Position numbers and translations under genes: made by a program
Shown here: one piece after another, positions 11,226-23,156 of the stretch
Layout: each line of letters begins with the position of its first letter
Position numbering within the stretch: the stretch's first letter is position 1
The notes under the pieces: generated by a model
What the model was told of the DNA's origin: nothing
The model's input: the letters and a program-made list of their open reading frames with translations, nothing else
Databases searched by the model: none
NCBI GenBank assembly: GCA_039000515.1
Contig: JBCFYV010002294.1
Location: 1 to 64,000 of the forward strand
DNA from: Timema cristinae
Lineage: Eukaryota > Arthropoda > Insecta > Phasmatodea > Timematidae
Length of the DNA stretch: 64,000 nt
Reading direction: 5' to 3'

Positions 11226-12458
11226 TAATATTCTTCTGCAGTTTTGAAAGGAATGTTCTGTCTTTTCCTTTGGATTCCGCATATTATAGAGCCATGTTAT
11301 TCCACATTCAATGTATACATGTATATATGTACACTCCATCGAGATTGTAAGGTAGCAACTTATTCAATCAGCCAGCGCAGTATGCTATAGCTCTACACAT
11401 GAATGCAGGAGAGTTTGCCTAGCTACGCCCAAGGCCAGATTTAAAGAAAGCCTTAAGTCCTATAATTATTTCTTACCTGTAGGAAAGGAGTATTGTGGGA
11501 GGGGTTATGTCTTTTTGCGATGTTCAAATAGTTTGATCAACTAAATTAATTTACTTTTTTGTTCCCTTCATAATAAAACAAATTATTCGTTATATGCTTA
11601 GCTAATTATTTATGTTTAGTCTCATTAATAAATTGGCCTTCTTTTTTAAGCTGTTAAAGATATAACCACGCCACGCATTATTTTGGCAGCAGTGCTACAC
11701 ACATTTATTGGTTTTAAATAGTAACATAAAGCTGGTTTCCCTCTTTTCAGTATCTTTATTAATGTGAATAACTAGTTATGAATGTATTAATGATTAATTA
11801 TTATATTACACATATGTATTGCAAATAATAATTTAAATCTAAAAGATTTATACTTTATTTTTAAGACGCTGAGTTAAAAAAATTTATATAATTTAAGGGT
11901 CCTAATCCTGATTTAAAATTATTTATATTATTTCCGGGTGGAACAACAAAAGAGATATTTGATAAAATCTTATCCATTGGACGTATTTTAGTTATAAAAG
12001 GTAATTTATTTGTTTCTTCAAAGTTACTATGACTCTATATATAGCTTTTAAGTACCATAGTTCGATTTCATACTTTATTTAATGTTACCAAAACGGCCAC
12101 AATATAACGATTAATTAAGAGCTTTGATAATTACTTTAATTGATAAATATTTTTTTTTAAGATTTACTTTTATTATCATGTTCTAATAAATTTTATGTAT
12201 AATATTAGCTGTGGGTTTTTTCGGTTATTTTAACTAAATAAATTCTGGAAATTCAAACCATAATACTGTTTATGTCATCTGAAAGTATTAATAATATTAT
12301 CAGAGTGGGGAGGATTAAATGAATGAAAAGCAGGGAGTAATTTTGTTTTTTTTTACGAGTTTAAAAACACTTTAAATGATATCTAAACTTTTTTTTAAGG
12401 TTTAGAGTGTAAATATCTTTAAGTAAAAAAGTATTGTAAGTTCTTTACTATTTTTAAT

Positions 12459-12745
12459 GTGACCTGTCGGTCTAGGGGTAAAGTGTCGGTTTTCGGTGAG
12501 AGAGGTCCAGGGTTCCATCCTCGGCTCTGGCACAGGATTATTTTATTTCTTCACCCTTCCTTCACCTCTGACAAGACGTGTATTAATCACAACTTTAGAA
12601 TGTGTGGAATGCCAGGCCTCCATGGTTCAGATCCCACGTTAAACTGTAGGTACCCCATTTCATCTCACAATCACCCTACCATTACACATTAGCGTAAGTG
12701 TGTATAAACGAACGAGTATTAAGACGCACTGCTAATAATATTATA
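12459..12745 (+). mobile_element. tRNA-derived SINE, type A, full length
   Basis: The head has a pol III A box (GTCGGTCTAGGGGTAAAGTG) and a B-box-like GGGTTCCATCC at about 12509-12519. The body carries GTGTGGAATGCCAGGCCTCC and the tail ends in ACGAACGAGTATTAAGACGC, then ACTGCTAATAATATT. The right arm carries the same SINE at the matching place (21512-21798, reversed), but the third arm copy has an empty site near 49830. Confidence 0.85.
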
Positions 12746-12789
12746 TATATTACATATATAATGTATTTATGTTTTTAAAAACGTATGTC

Positions 12790-13620
12790 TGTAGCTAAAT
12801 ATACATGGAACTTCATAACCGGTTGTGGTGCCTTTATTTATATTTGATAGGATCTTGTATACATAGAGTCAGGGTTTGAGTCTCCGTTAAAGATACGGCT
12901 GGTTTTATTTAAATCTGTAGCTTAGGATCTATGGAACCACTTAACAGATTGCGGTATAGTTTTTACTTCTATACTGGACCAATATCTAGGTAGGTTTTAA
13001 CATTATTTGTGTATAATAAGATGTTTCAGTGGTAGTCCCAGTGAAGGCCAGCCGATTGTTTGTATACATTGATGGAATCACATGATTACTATGGTATTAT
13101 TTTTAGTATTCCGTAGAGTATTTATCCAGGCATTTTTCAGTGTAATAATTTGTAATCGGGTGTTTTGGTTTAAGTCCCGGCGAAGTGTCAGCTGGATATG
13201 TGTATATATATCTCTGAAACAACTTAACCGATTGGGCTGTAGTTTTTTTGTATAATATTTTATCCAGGCATGTTTTAGCATGAAATAATAAGGTTTTGTG
13301 GTGTGAGTCTCGGTGAAGGACCTGCCGAATATTTGTGTATATCTCTAAAACAGTAAACCGATTCCGAAGTAGCTTTTTACATTCTGTAGGATATTAACCA
13401 GGCAAGTTGTAGCATGATATATTTAGGTTTTGGGTTCCAAGTCCCTGTTAAAGTTTCGTATGGATTTTGCATATATGTTATCTAGGATATTTATAACCAC
13501 ATAAGCCATTGCAGTGCAGTTTTTTTCCAATTGTGTAGTATTTATATCCAGGATGGTTTTAACATTAATTTAATCAAGTGTTTTGCTGTGAGTCCCTGGA
13601 ACTGCTGACAAGCCTATTGA
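12790..13620 (+). repeat. Degenerate tandem array of about 130-bp units in the left arm
   Basis: About six to seven diverged units share, in order: ACCACTTAACCGATTG, a T-rich block, CTGTAG-ATATTTATCCAGGCA, GTTTTAGCATGATATAAT, GTGAGTCCCGGTGAAGG, then TTGTGTATAT. The same array is present, reversed, at 20640-21470 and again at 49850-50640. A lone related unit lies at 34905-35045. All reading frames are closed, so this is repeat, not gene. The unit resembles dispersed ACCGATT-containing repeats common in insect genomes (from memory). Confidence 0.8.
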
Positions 13621-13796
13621 TAATGGATTTTGTGGGTCAGTTGAAAGGTGAAATTCAGTTCTTCCATGAAGGGGATAATATGGTTCAGAGTGAACTATAG
13701 AATAATATTTATATGTAATATAATATATTTCACCCGCCTCTGCTACTCATCTGGGCTACATGCCTTATAAAATTGTTGTGGGTAAGTGATGAAGAA

Positions 13797-13915
13797 GATG
13801 TGGGCTCACTTCCTCTAAATTCAACCGTCTCAATTCCTATCCCTTTAGAATAGTTAGTACTTAAGCGTATTGTTCAAACGGGTAGTAAGACGCGCTGCTA
13901 AAATTAAAAAACTCT
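13797..13915 (+). mobile_element. SINE type B, 3' part only
   Basis: It carries CTCACTTCCTCTAAATTCAAC and ends with GTTCAAACGGGTAGTAAGAC plus GCGCTGCTAA, the tail shared by all SINE types here. The head is missing because the arm suffered a deletion at about 13795; the complete counterpart is at 19830-20075. Confidence 0.75.
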
Positions 13916-14987
13916 CGACAAGAATGTGTATGCAATTCCTTTAAATACTCTTTCCTTGTTATATTGATTTAAGTTTGACTATATGAAGGTTATCTGAGAA
14001 ACAGTGAAGTTTTCCCGGCAATCAAACGTATGAATAAATAGTTCGTTGTGTGTATGCTAGCTGACCGTGAAGGTCCGAGGTTAGCGTAAAATAGTTAAAT
14101 GGCGCTTGTCTTAAAAGAGGGTTGGATCACTTTAACAAATAATGCACTAGCAAAATATTGGATGTTTCGAATGTAGTTAACTCTCATACATCTTATTAAC
14201 ATTTACGTCTTTAAGTAAGCCAACAGTTATTACTCCTTCCAAGCTAATTTCAAGAACATATAAATGATGTAGTTTGTTTAGTCTGCACGACCACTTATAT
14301 GTTAAAATATCATACTCCTAATATTTATGGTTCAAATCATCCTATTGTTGTGCATTTATTTATATCTGTAGCATTTCATCCATTCAATATTAGATTTTAT
14401 ATATCAATAGAATTGGACTGAAAGTCTCAAGAGAAGTGGTGGTCTGACATGCGATGACGTAATTTGCCGGTTTGCAGAAAGGTGTAATAAATCAGACCGG
14501 TGGTAGTGGAGTCGTTTTTAAACCGAGATCTAGCGGAAGTTGAAAGCTTGGGGTTGTATTTTGTCTCCCGGTGATGTTTCGTTAGGTCTGGCAGAAAAAA
14601 TTTTTGCGTTCAAAATATTCTGAGGATGACATAAATATTTTTATTTGAATGATCGTATTTTTAAAACCAACTATATCGTTAGTTAGGACGTGGGTGTATC
14701 TTAGTAAAAAAAAGTATTAAATGTCAATTTTTCCGTTGTTATTGCTCTTTAGTTTTCGTCGTGTTATAACTTTTCATTGCCAACCAAGAATAATAATATT
14801 TCATCCATTTCACATATGTTTGTCGGAAGTTTCAGAGTTTGTAATAAAAACTAAAATATACGCTATTCAAAAACACTCGAATAAATGTAGAAAATTTATT
14901 ATGTTGCAATTTTCCATTCTATAGCGAAAGGGATAATATAGCCAAGAAAATATGTTAGAATATATTTATATATAAAACAAAACTTAC

Positions 14988-15195
14988 AACCACGTCTTAC
15001 TACCCGTCTGGGCTATACGCATAATAATACGTGAGTGAGTTATGGTAAAGGAGGTCGAATTGAATGTGGATGTATTCATATTTACATGGAGGAAATGTTC
15101 GGAACAAGTTAGAAACAAACACCCTCAATACGCTCGGCTGATATTCTAGCCCTAACTTTACTCATCATCGACAAGCTGGACTAGAATTGCTAGAT
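14988..15195 (-). mobile_element. SINE type C, reversed
   Basis: Read on the minus strand: a head with GTCCAGCTTGTCGATGATG and a B-box-like GCTAGAATATCAGCC, then the CCTCCATGTAAATATG body and the common tail ending GACGGGTAGTAAGACGTG. The orthologous copy at 61371-61858 is interrupted by another SINE. This copy keeps the uninterrupted site TACATGGAGGA at 15083-15093. Confidence 0.75.
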
Positions 15196-15754
15196 ATTTA
15201 AACACGTGAAATATTATTTGTTTACCCATTAATCGATTGTTTGCGTTTATTTATTTGTTATCTTGTAAAATAGAAGTGTATTTATTAAGCCCAAAGGTTG
15301 GCTCCACGTGGTTGGTCTGTATAAGTAGATCTTAGCCCTAAATATCAATTTTCCCGATTCCATACATTAAAATGTAATGGGAAAAAGTGTGTTCATAAGC
15401 TCAAGGACAGGATTGATACCAAGGAGGAGGGAACAATTCATTAGACAATTCTTATCACCACTCATATCCAACCCATGTTATTAAAGATGAAAGGATTTAT
15501 TGAGTTAGGTCTACTTTAACTTCTAGGTAGGGATTTTCACGCTAAATTGGTTATTTTAAAAGTTATAATTTTTTTAATACTGCGTTTAAACATATTAAAA
15601 TAGTTACTGGCTCATTACTGTGGCATAGAAAAATTTAAATATTCTTATTCCTTATTTTCAAGGAAGCAATATATTAATGTGTAAGTTTAGATAATTCCGC
15701 ACTATGTAGGTTTAGAACCAAATAAAATATGTATAATATATATTTTTAGTGATG

Positions 15755-16000
15755 CACCGCACCCATTCGGGTTTCACGCCTGTTTACTATTTACTCTAAT
15801 GTGTTAATGCCGAGGAAGGCTGAATTTACAGAAATTGTGCCCACATTTATGTGAGGGTGAGTTGAAAATCATTTAAGAAAAAACCCTCTCAGTAAACCAG
15901 ACCAGGATATAACCCAGATCTCCCCGTCATTGTCAGTCCATTCTATTGCAAGAGCACCGTTTTAGAACATGTGACTACCGAAGCAACACAACGTATTAAC
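15755..16000 (-). mobile_element. SINE type D, reversed
   Basis: On the minus strand the head region contains CTTGCAATAGAATGGACTGA, then a B-box-like sequence near 15905-15930. The body has CACATAAATGTGGGCAC and the tail ends GAAACCCGAATGGGTGCG. The counterpart is at 60555-60770, so this insertion predates the duplication of the large structure. Further weak tRNA-like text (GGTTAGAATCC, GGTTCGAATCT) occurs at 16050-16160. Confidence 0.65.
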
Positions 16001-16801
16001 TCGCTTGAATGTCAAGTTAAATTAGTCCGTTTTGCCTGTGACAATGAAGTCAGGGTTAGAATCCTGGGTGTGTTTAATTAGGTGGTATTTCTTAAGTGGT
16101 TTCTCATGCTGTGTATTCCAATTTATCATAGCGTGGAGGACAAGGTTCGAATCTTGTGTTAAAAATTATGCTCATAAAACACCTTATTATTAGGAAATGT
16201 TTATCAATCAAATTTAACTCTATTCTGATTAATATCTGACACCATTCTCTCATCATCGGTTTTTGTATATTTATTCTTCTTTCCTTGAAAATCACGTTTT
16301 TACATGACCTAAACATATTATTTTAAAATATTAATGATAAAATTTGGCAGTGTAGTTTGAAAATTGGCATATTAAAAAAGAGGTTCAATGTGAATATATT
16401 GGATAATGTCTTTAAATAAACATATTTTTATTACGTTGCATAAATTTACGCCTGCTATTTAGTTTTAATTGCTACTGTAACTCTACTATAAGGTCCTTAC
16501 TAATTATTTATCGTTCTTGGCTACTATTCAAGGAAGAGGTTTAGGTTATAATTTTTCTTTTTAATGTTGATCATTTGTATTTTATCATTTTTATTATATA
16601 ATATACTTTCTTAAATTACTGTGTTAAATTATTATTTTTTATATTCCCATAAGTGGATCATAGGAGTGAAAAGTTTCACATGATGGAAACATAGAATAGA
16701 CGGCTCATTTGACAAAGCGTTATTTGTTTCTAAGCAGGAGAACAAAACAAAACATCAATCCTTGGAGTGTTTGAAACTTATTGTTGACAGTTAATTCAGC
16801 C

Positions 16802-17400
16802 ATGGAACGATATGGACGTTTAAGTGAAGACTATAAAGGAAATATTCTGGGTTTAGTGGAGCCAGGGTACACGGAGAGTGGAATTTCGCGTACAGTACCG
16901 TGTTCGTGAAAAGCTGTATCGCTTTGGAAATCTAGATGGGAAAATGAAAACAACCTCAAACGTAGAACTGCTGGAGGTGCTTCAGGCAAAGCTAGATGCT
17001 ATAGATCAGAAGAGCACATATTTAACAAGTAGACATATTGCTGCGCGGGTTGGGGTTAACTTGTCAAAAGACACAATTTTGGAGCTGTTAATAGAAGGAG
17101 GGCTCCATTCATTTGCTGCTGCTTCAAAACAGAGTTTAACAGAATGGCAGAAGCAGGCTCGACTGAATTTCACACAAGAAAACTTATAACGGCCATTAAA
17201 ATATTGGAGGAGAGCTATTTTTACTGACGAGAAGTTATGGAGTTCATCTTATTGATGGTCTTGTGCTAGTGTTTGGCCCTAAAAATGCTCATTCGCAACC
17301 ATCCTATATGCATAAATTCCGTTATAGTAGTCGCTTCTCTGTCTCGAGTTGGGGGTGGATTTCACACGCTGGTGTGGGAGTAATGTGGAATATAGATGGA
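16802..17400 (+). pseudogene. Tc1/mariner-type transposase remnant in the spacer
   Basis: Translation starts MERYGRLSEDYKGNILGLVE and continues through the helix-turn-helix region to an in-frame TGA inside PCS-stop-KAVSLWKSRWE. It then frameshifts into the 16878-17189 frame with YLTSRHIAARVGVNLSKDT. The first catalytic Asp lies in IFTDEK. The copy breaks off near 17400 after a GGV-MW-IDG-like segment, losing the second and third acidic residues. The more complete sister copy is 57592-58584 (minus). Both copies share the same TGA, so the gene was already dead before the copies separated. Spacer position near the centre of the inverted repeat suggests it may be the original core of that structure, but this is inference. 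Confidence 0.85.
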
Positions 17401-18451
17401 CTTTAACAAATTTGTAATATTTTTATTGTAACTGACTGTAGGCCTACACATATTAAAGTGTACCGAATATGTATCAGATTAAATAAAACTACGGAATAAG
17501 ATATATATGAAACACTAAATAAGTCCCCACACAGAAATATTTAAAACCAAGATTTGAGATGTATACTTACTTAAAAAATATGTTTTTTTAATTTACATTG
17601 TATGTCTAAACTTGAAACCAAAACAAAAGAGCAGGAAGAAAAAAAGATATATGTCCGTCAATAATTTTACATTATTTCTACCAAAATAATTATTTTAGGA
17701 ATGAACAAGAAGTCTTGAACTACTTCTAATATTCTTCATAGCTACATGCTATCTACTTCTTTTAGTTATGTAATTATTAGAACTCAATTTAAAATACTCA
17801 TAAACGTCATAAATACAACCGACAAGAAAATAATTAAACATTGTTGGGATGAAATTGTTTTTAAATTATAATAATATAACAATACAAATTATGATTGAAT
17901 AAAAAATAATAAATACATGTAAATTAAACTCAAAGTCACAACTCATTTGGTTTCCGTATCAAGCATGGAACCTTTATAAAAATCTCACGTTACATGTCTG
18001 TTTTTCGGTGATACACAGATCTCAACACTTGAACGGTTAGACATATAAAGCCAATACTTGGCTTACAGCTGAGTGCTAGAATGACCACATAAAATAGGTT
18101 GGTAAGAATTTTGAGGGAAAAAAACGAGTAACGAAATTTGTTTATGAATTAAAAGTAAGTTTTATTATTTTCATTTTTACCCAATTATGCGGGGTATTTT
18201 TGAAATCTTTTACCGGGAGTGTTTAAAAAATATTCATATATATTTATTAATATATAAATATTATAATGTACATATTTTATCATTTTGTATACGCAAAAAG
18301 TCTCATAAACGGGGTTTTAAAAGGGTCAGAAAAACTCTGGAAAAATTAGATATATATGAAAACTTATGTTTTTTGGAGTAAAATTATTTTATTAAATGCA
18401 AATAATACTTTTCGAAATATTTCTATATTGCTCTCAGTACTTTTACTCATG
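17401..18451. other. Spacer sequence shared with the second copy, no gene
   Basis: AT-rich sequence matched reversed by about 53250-54190. The ORF at 18187-18381 is not recognised and looks random. Confidence 0.6.
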
Positions 18452-18735
18452 AATGCCGTGTGCCCGGCACAGATTTATCTGATTTCCAAACTCTTCCTTT
18501 ACCTCCCACAAGAAGTGTATTATTCACAACTTGTTAATGTGTGGAATGCCAGGCCTCCACCGTGGTTCGGATCCCGCGTTAAACTGTAAGTCCTCCATTT
18601 CCTCTCACAATCACTCTACAATTATATATTAGCGTGAGTAAAAACCGAAAGGTTAGTAAGACACGGTACTACTACTACTACTACTACTACTACTAATAAT
18701 AATAATAATGATAATAATAAATAATGCCGCGTGCC
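18452..18735 (+). mobile_element. 5'-truncated SINE type A with target duplication
   Basis: The insert (18465-18722) starts within the type A body at CGGCACAGATTTATC and ends in a (TAC)n/(TAA)n run. It is flanked by AATGCCGTGTGCC (18452-18464) and AATGCCGCGTGCC (18723-18735), a 13-bp target duplication with one mismatch. The reversed paralogue at 53245-53257 shows the unoccupied site. The ORF at 18356-18589 is a shadow of this SINE. Confidence 0.88.
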
Positions 18736-19829
18736 GATAGCTTTCAATGGAATAGGACCGCGTAATGAGAAGAGGATGGTTAGCCTAGATATGAAATCTA
18801 AATAACCTGCACCGACTGCATACTTGATCCATAATAATGCATATATTAAAGATGTGTAAAGAATGAAAACTAGACAAACAATGTATATCATTAAGCCATA
18901 TATATATATATTCTGCTGAAAGATTTTTTATAACATTCTTGGTTCCCTGATAAAGTTAAAGCTATATTTAATATAAATGAGTACACCATAATTTTTTTAG
19001 TTTCTTCAATAAGTAATAACGGATCTCACTTAGAGAGCAGCGTAGCGTCCTAAGGTTTTATTTAAAAAATTTATTTGAGTTATTTATCATGCACTTTCGG
19101 AACGTACAGATAAAATCGGCGCACAACATTGATACTATCTTAAAACTTGAAAATACACAACATCAAATCCCATTAACACATCACTTTAAAAGGAAAAACA
19201 CACATTTCACTAAAGATAAAAGTACCGCGAAGTAGGAATAGAACCTAAGATCCTCAGTTGAGTATAAAAAAAAATCTATCGATTGTGCTAAATGTCCAAC
19301 CACTTTACCGTTAAATAAATCTGTAATTCGTGCTCTTGTAAGATACTTGGTTTAGAAAAAAAACTTATAAAAATCATAGTAATAATAAGGTAACCAATAA
19401 TTATTTGAGGATAATGCTATTTTAACATAAAAGTGGTCGTGCAGACTAAACAAAATACATCATTTATATGTTCTTGAAATTAGCTTGGAAGCAGTAATAA
19501 CTGTTGGCTTACTGCAATACATAAATATTTATAAGATGTATGAGAGTTAACTACATTCGAAACATCCAATATTTTGCTAGTGCATTATTTGTTAAAGTGA
19601 TCCAACCCTCTTTTAAGACAAGCGCCATTTAACTATTTTACGCTAACCTCGGACCTTCACGGTCAGCTAGCATGCACACAACGAACTATTTATTCATACG
19701 TTTGATTGCCGGAAAAACTTCACTGTTTCTCAGATAACCTTCATATAGTCAAACTTAAATCAATATAACAAGGAAAGAGTATTTAAAGGAATTGCATACA
19801 CATTCTTGTTGATTGTTTTTTTAATTTTA

Positions 19830-20075
19830 GCAGCGCGTCTTACTACCCGTTCGAAAAATACGCTTAAGTACTAACTATTCTAAAGGGATAGGAATTGGGA
19901 TGGTTGAATTTAGAGGAGATTAACCCGCATTTGCGTGGAGGAGAAGTGGAGAACCATTTTATAAAAACTCATCCTAGTTCACTCAAGCGAGATTTGAACC
20001 TCAATATCCCCGTCCTTGTCAATCTAGCTCAAAACGAAACTAGGGCGTTATTTGACTTCGCCACAAAGGTGGGTC
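19830..20075 (-). mobile_element. SINE type B, complete, in the right arm
   Basis: Read on the minus strand the head is TTTGTGGCGAAGTCAAATAA, then a B box GAGGTTCAAATCTCG. The body is CACGCAAATGCGGGTTAA and the tail is CGAACGGGTAGTAAGACGCG. The + strand ORF at 19895-20167 is a shadow of it. The head is still visible at the matching place in the third arm copy (about 51177-51215). Confidence 0.8.
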
Positions 20076-20639
20076 TGAGAGTTGTTGATAATTTCATTGT
20101 AGTAAAAACATTATTGATTGAACTTAAAGATGAAAACCCCAAAATAATAGATTATAGACAAGTGTGATATCTGCTGGAAATACACACAAAATTAAATATT
20201 TGGTATCTTATAGTAAAGAGAAATACAAAGTAAACTAAATATTCTAGGAAATGCAGTAAATGATTTATTTTCTACTGCATCGGTAGTCACGTGAACAAAA
20301 ATATTATCATATAGTCCATTTTCAGTGATGTATAAAACAGGGTTCTCATATTGGACGAAAATAATGAGGGACGTTTTTCTACATTGTTTGCCCAACTTAT
20401 CTTCCAGCAATAATGTTACATCCTCTTTAACTGGTATCGTCCTACTCACTATCCCACAACAATTATTTAAGGCATGTAGCCCAGATGAGTAGCAGAGGCG
20501 GGTGAAATAGTTAATATTATGTTACTTATAAATATTATCCTAAAGTTCACTATGAACTATATCATCCCCTTCAAGGAAGAAAGTAATCTCACCTTCCAGC
20601 AGACCTACAAAATCCATTATTAATAGGCGCCTCAGCAGT

Positions 20640-21469
20640 TCCAGAGACTCAAAGCAAAACACTCGATTAAATTAATGTTAAAACCTGCCTGGATATACAT
20701 ACTAATATAATTGAAAAAGCTGCACTGCAATCACTTATGTGGTTATAAATATCCTAGATAACATATATACAACATCTATACGAAACTTTAACAGGGACTT
20801 GGAACCCAAAACCTAAATACATAATGCTATAATTTGCCTGGTTAATATTCTACAGAATAAAATAAACTACATCGGAATCAGTTTGCTGTTTCAGAGATTT
20901 ACACAAATATTAGGCAGATCCTTCACCGAGACTCACAACACAAAATCTGATTATATCATGCTAAAACATGCCTGGATAAATATTATACAAAAAAAAAACT
21001 ACATCCCAACCGATTAAGTGGTTCCAGAGATATAACACATAACCAGCTGACACTTCACCGGGACTTAAACCAAAACACCCGATTACAATTATTACACTGA
21101 AAAATGCCTGAATAAATACTCTACGGAATACTAAAAATAATACCATAGTAATCATGTGATTCCATCAATGTATACAAACAATCGGCTGGCCCTTCACTGG
21201 GACTACCACTGAAACATCTTATTATAAACAAATAATGTTAAAACCTACCTAGATATAGGTCCAGTATAGAAGTAAAAACTATACCGCAATCTGTTAAGTG
21301 GTTCCATAGATCCTAAGCAACAGATCTAAATAAAACCAGCCGTATCTTTAACGGAGACTCAAACCCTGAGTGTATGTATACTAGATCCTATCAAATATAA
21401 ATAAAGGCACCACAACCGGTTATGAAGTTCCATGTATATTTAGCAACAGACATACGTTTTTAAAAACAG

Positions 21470-21470
<1 letters not shown>
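20640..21470 (-). repeat. Degenerate tandem array of about 130-bp units in the right arm
   Basis: Reverse-complement partner of 12790-13620, with the same unit order. It is followed outward by an (AT)n microsatellite at about 21472-21512. Confidence 0.8.
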
Positions 21471-21511
<41 letters not shown>

Positions 21512-21519
<8 letters not shown>

Positions 21520-21798
21520 TTAACAGTGCGTCTTACTACCAGTTCGGGTTATACGCACTTACGCTAATGTGTAATGGTAGGGTGATTGTGAGATGAAATG
21601 GGGGAATTTCAGTTTAACGTGGTATCTGAACCATGGAGGCTTGGCATTCCACACATTCACAAGTTGTGATGAATAGTCGTCTTGTCATAGGGGAAGGAAG
21701 GCATTGAAAATAAAATAAATCTTTGCCGGAGCCGAGGATTGAACGCCGGACTCTCATCTACAAAGTCTGACACCTTTCACCTATACCACGAGGTCATC
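21512..21798 (-). mobile_element. SINE type A, full length, reversed
   Basis: Minus strand: the A box region has CTCGTGGTATAGGTGAAAGG and the B-box-like block reads GCGTTCAATCCTCGG. The body has GGAATGCCAAGCCTCC and the tail CGAACTGGTAGTAAGACGC. It corresponds to the left-arm SINE at 12459-12745. Confidence 0.85.
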
Positions 21799-22955
21799 TT
21801 AAAGACAGTAAATAACTATCAATACATTTTACTTAGGGATATTTACATACCAAGTCTTAAAAAAGCATATATATCATTTAAAGTGTTTTTAAATTCGTAA
21901 ACCAAAAATAAAATTACTCCCTGCTTTTCATTCATTTAAACCTCCCCACTCTGATATTATTATTAATACTTGAAAATGACATGACCATTTTTATGGGTTG
22001 GATTTACAGAATTTATTTAGTAAAAAAATAGAGGTAAAAAGCCAGAGTTAACATTATACATTTATATATTAGAAAATGATAATAAAAGTAAATCTTATTA
22101 AACAACGATTTTATCAATAAAAGTATTTATTAAACGGATAAGATTTTATAAAATATCTTTTTTTTTGTCCACCCGGAAATAATAAAAAAAAATTAAAACA
22201 GAATTAGAACCCGTAAATTATATAAGTTTTTTTTAACTCAGCGTCTTAAAAATAAAGTATAAATCTTTTAGATTTAATTTATTATTTGCACTACATATGT
22301 GTAATATAATAATTAATCATTAATAAATTCATAATTAGCTATTCACAGTAATAAAGATTCTGAAAAGAGGGAAACCAGCTTTATGTTACTATTTAAAACC
22401 AATAAATGTGGGTAGCACTGCTGTCAAAATAATGCGTGGCGTGGTTAATTCTTTAACAGCTTAAAAAAGAAGGCCAATTTATTAATGAGACTAAACATAA
22501 TTAATTAGCTAAGTATATAACGAATAATTTGTTTTATTATGAAGGAAACAAAAAATTAAATTAATTTAGTTGATCAAACTATTTGAACATCGCAAAAAGA
22601 CATAACCCCTCCCACAATACTCCTTCCCTACAGGCAAGAAATAATTATAGGACTTAAAGCTTTCATTTTATCCAGCCTTGGGTGTAGATAGGCAAACTCT
22701 CCTGCAGTCATGTGTGGAGCTATAGCATACTGCGCTGGCTGATTGAATAAGTTGCTACCTTACAATCTCGACAGAGTGTACATGTATTTATACACACACA
22801 CATTTACATATGAATATCTTTCAGCCATAAAATATGTAATAGATAAGTTTTATTATAGTTAAAAAATAAATCCTAACCCTATAATATATTCTCTCATACC
22901 CTCATTAATCTTTTAAGAGTTATTACAAAAGTAATTGTTGTCGTTATGTCTGCAG

Positions 22956-23156
22956 GACCTAGTTATGTTCTTCAAACTTCGGAGACAAGTGGTGTTGAGG
23001 CGCTCACCATAGCTTACGAATCCATCAAGAAGGGATATTGTGATACAGCCTTAGTTGGGGCAGTATCTTTCGCATTACACCCAGAAATGTCTTATCATTA
23101 CAAAGGTCTAGGAGTACTATCAGAAGATGGATGCACCAGATCGTTTGATGATAATG
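22956..23156 (+). CDS. FAS-like KS domain, visible exon 3 (active-site exon, Cys missing)
   Basis: A 201-base exon with acceptor CTGCAG at 22950-22955 and donor GTATGT from 23157. It encodes GPSYVLQTSETSGVEALTIA followed by YESIKKGYCDTALVGAVSFA, then a segment with GLGVLSEDGCTRSFDDN. This aligns with the KS nucleophile region of animal FAS, normally GPS..LDTACSSSL.AL...AIR.G.C..A.VGG, then LGMLSPDG.CRSFD. At the nucleophile, DTACSSS is replaced by QTSETSG, putting Glu where the catalytic Cys should be. The frame is otherwise open with strong codon structure, so the loss is not explained by random decay of this exon alone. The split Gly codon links it in phase to the end of exon 2. Confidence 0.9.

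Larger units (their letters stand above)
11312..14320 (+). mobile_element. Left arm of a giant inverted repeat (about 3.0 kb)
   Basis: It starts near TGTACACTCCATCGAGATTG and runs to about CTGCACGACCACTTATATG. Read as reverse complement, 19413-22790 matches it over nearly its whole length; by eye the outer few hundred bases are above 90% identical. It contains one complete SINE (12459-12745), a degenerate array of about 130-bp units (12790-13620) and the tail of a second SINE (13797-13915). Compared with the right arm it lacks about 600 bases at 13790-13800. A third, more diverged copy of this arm lies at 48716-52550 in the same orientation. Confidence 0.9.
14321..19412 (+). mobile_element. 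Spacer of the giant inverted repeat
   Basis: About 5.1 kb of unique-in-orientation sequence between the arms. It holds two SINEs (14988-15195, 15755-16000), a Tc1-like transposase pseudogene (16802-17400) and a younger SINE (18465-18722). From about 14990 to 19412 it is matched, reversed, by 52550-61860. The part 14321-14990 has no counterpart seen here and no recognisable gene; the ORF at 14721-14924 looks random. Confidence 0.8.
19413..22790 (-). mobile_element. Right arm of the giant inverted repeat (about 3.4 kb)
   Basis: Reverse complement of the left arm, running from about GTGGTCGTGCAGACTAAAC (inner) to CTTACAATCTCGACAGAGTG (outer). It retains about 600 bases that the left arm lost, including a complete SINE type B head. 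It ends about 170 bases before KS exon 3, so the whole 11.5-kb structure lies inside one intron of the FAS-like gene. Confidence 0.9.

Noticed and set aside
11312..22790. Assembly artefact creating the inverted repeat
   Set aside because: Arms differ by substitutions and by a deletion of about 600 bases, and the spacer is unique, so it is not a simple mirrored contig.
11312..22790. Maverick/Polinton-type giant element
   Set aside because: No DNA polymerase B, integrase, ATPase or capsid-like frames in the spacer; only a Tc1-like remnant and SINEs.
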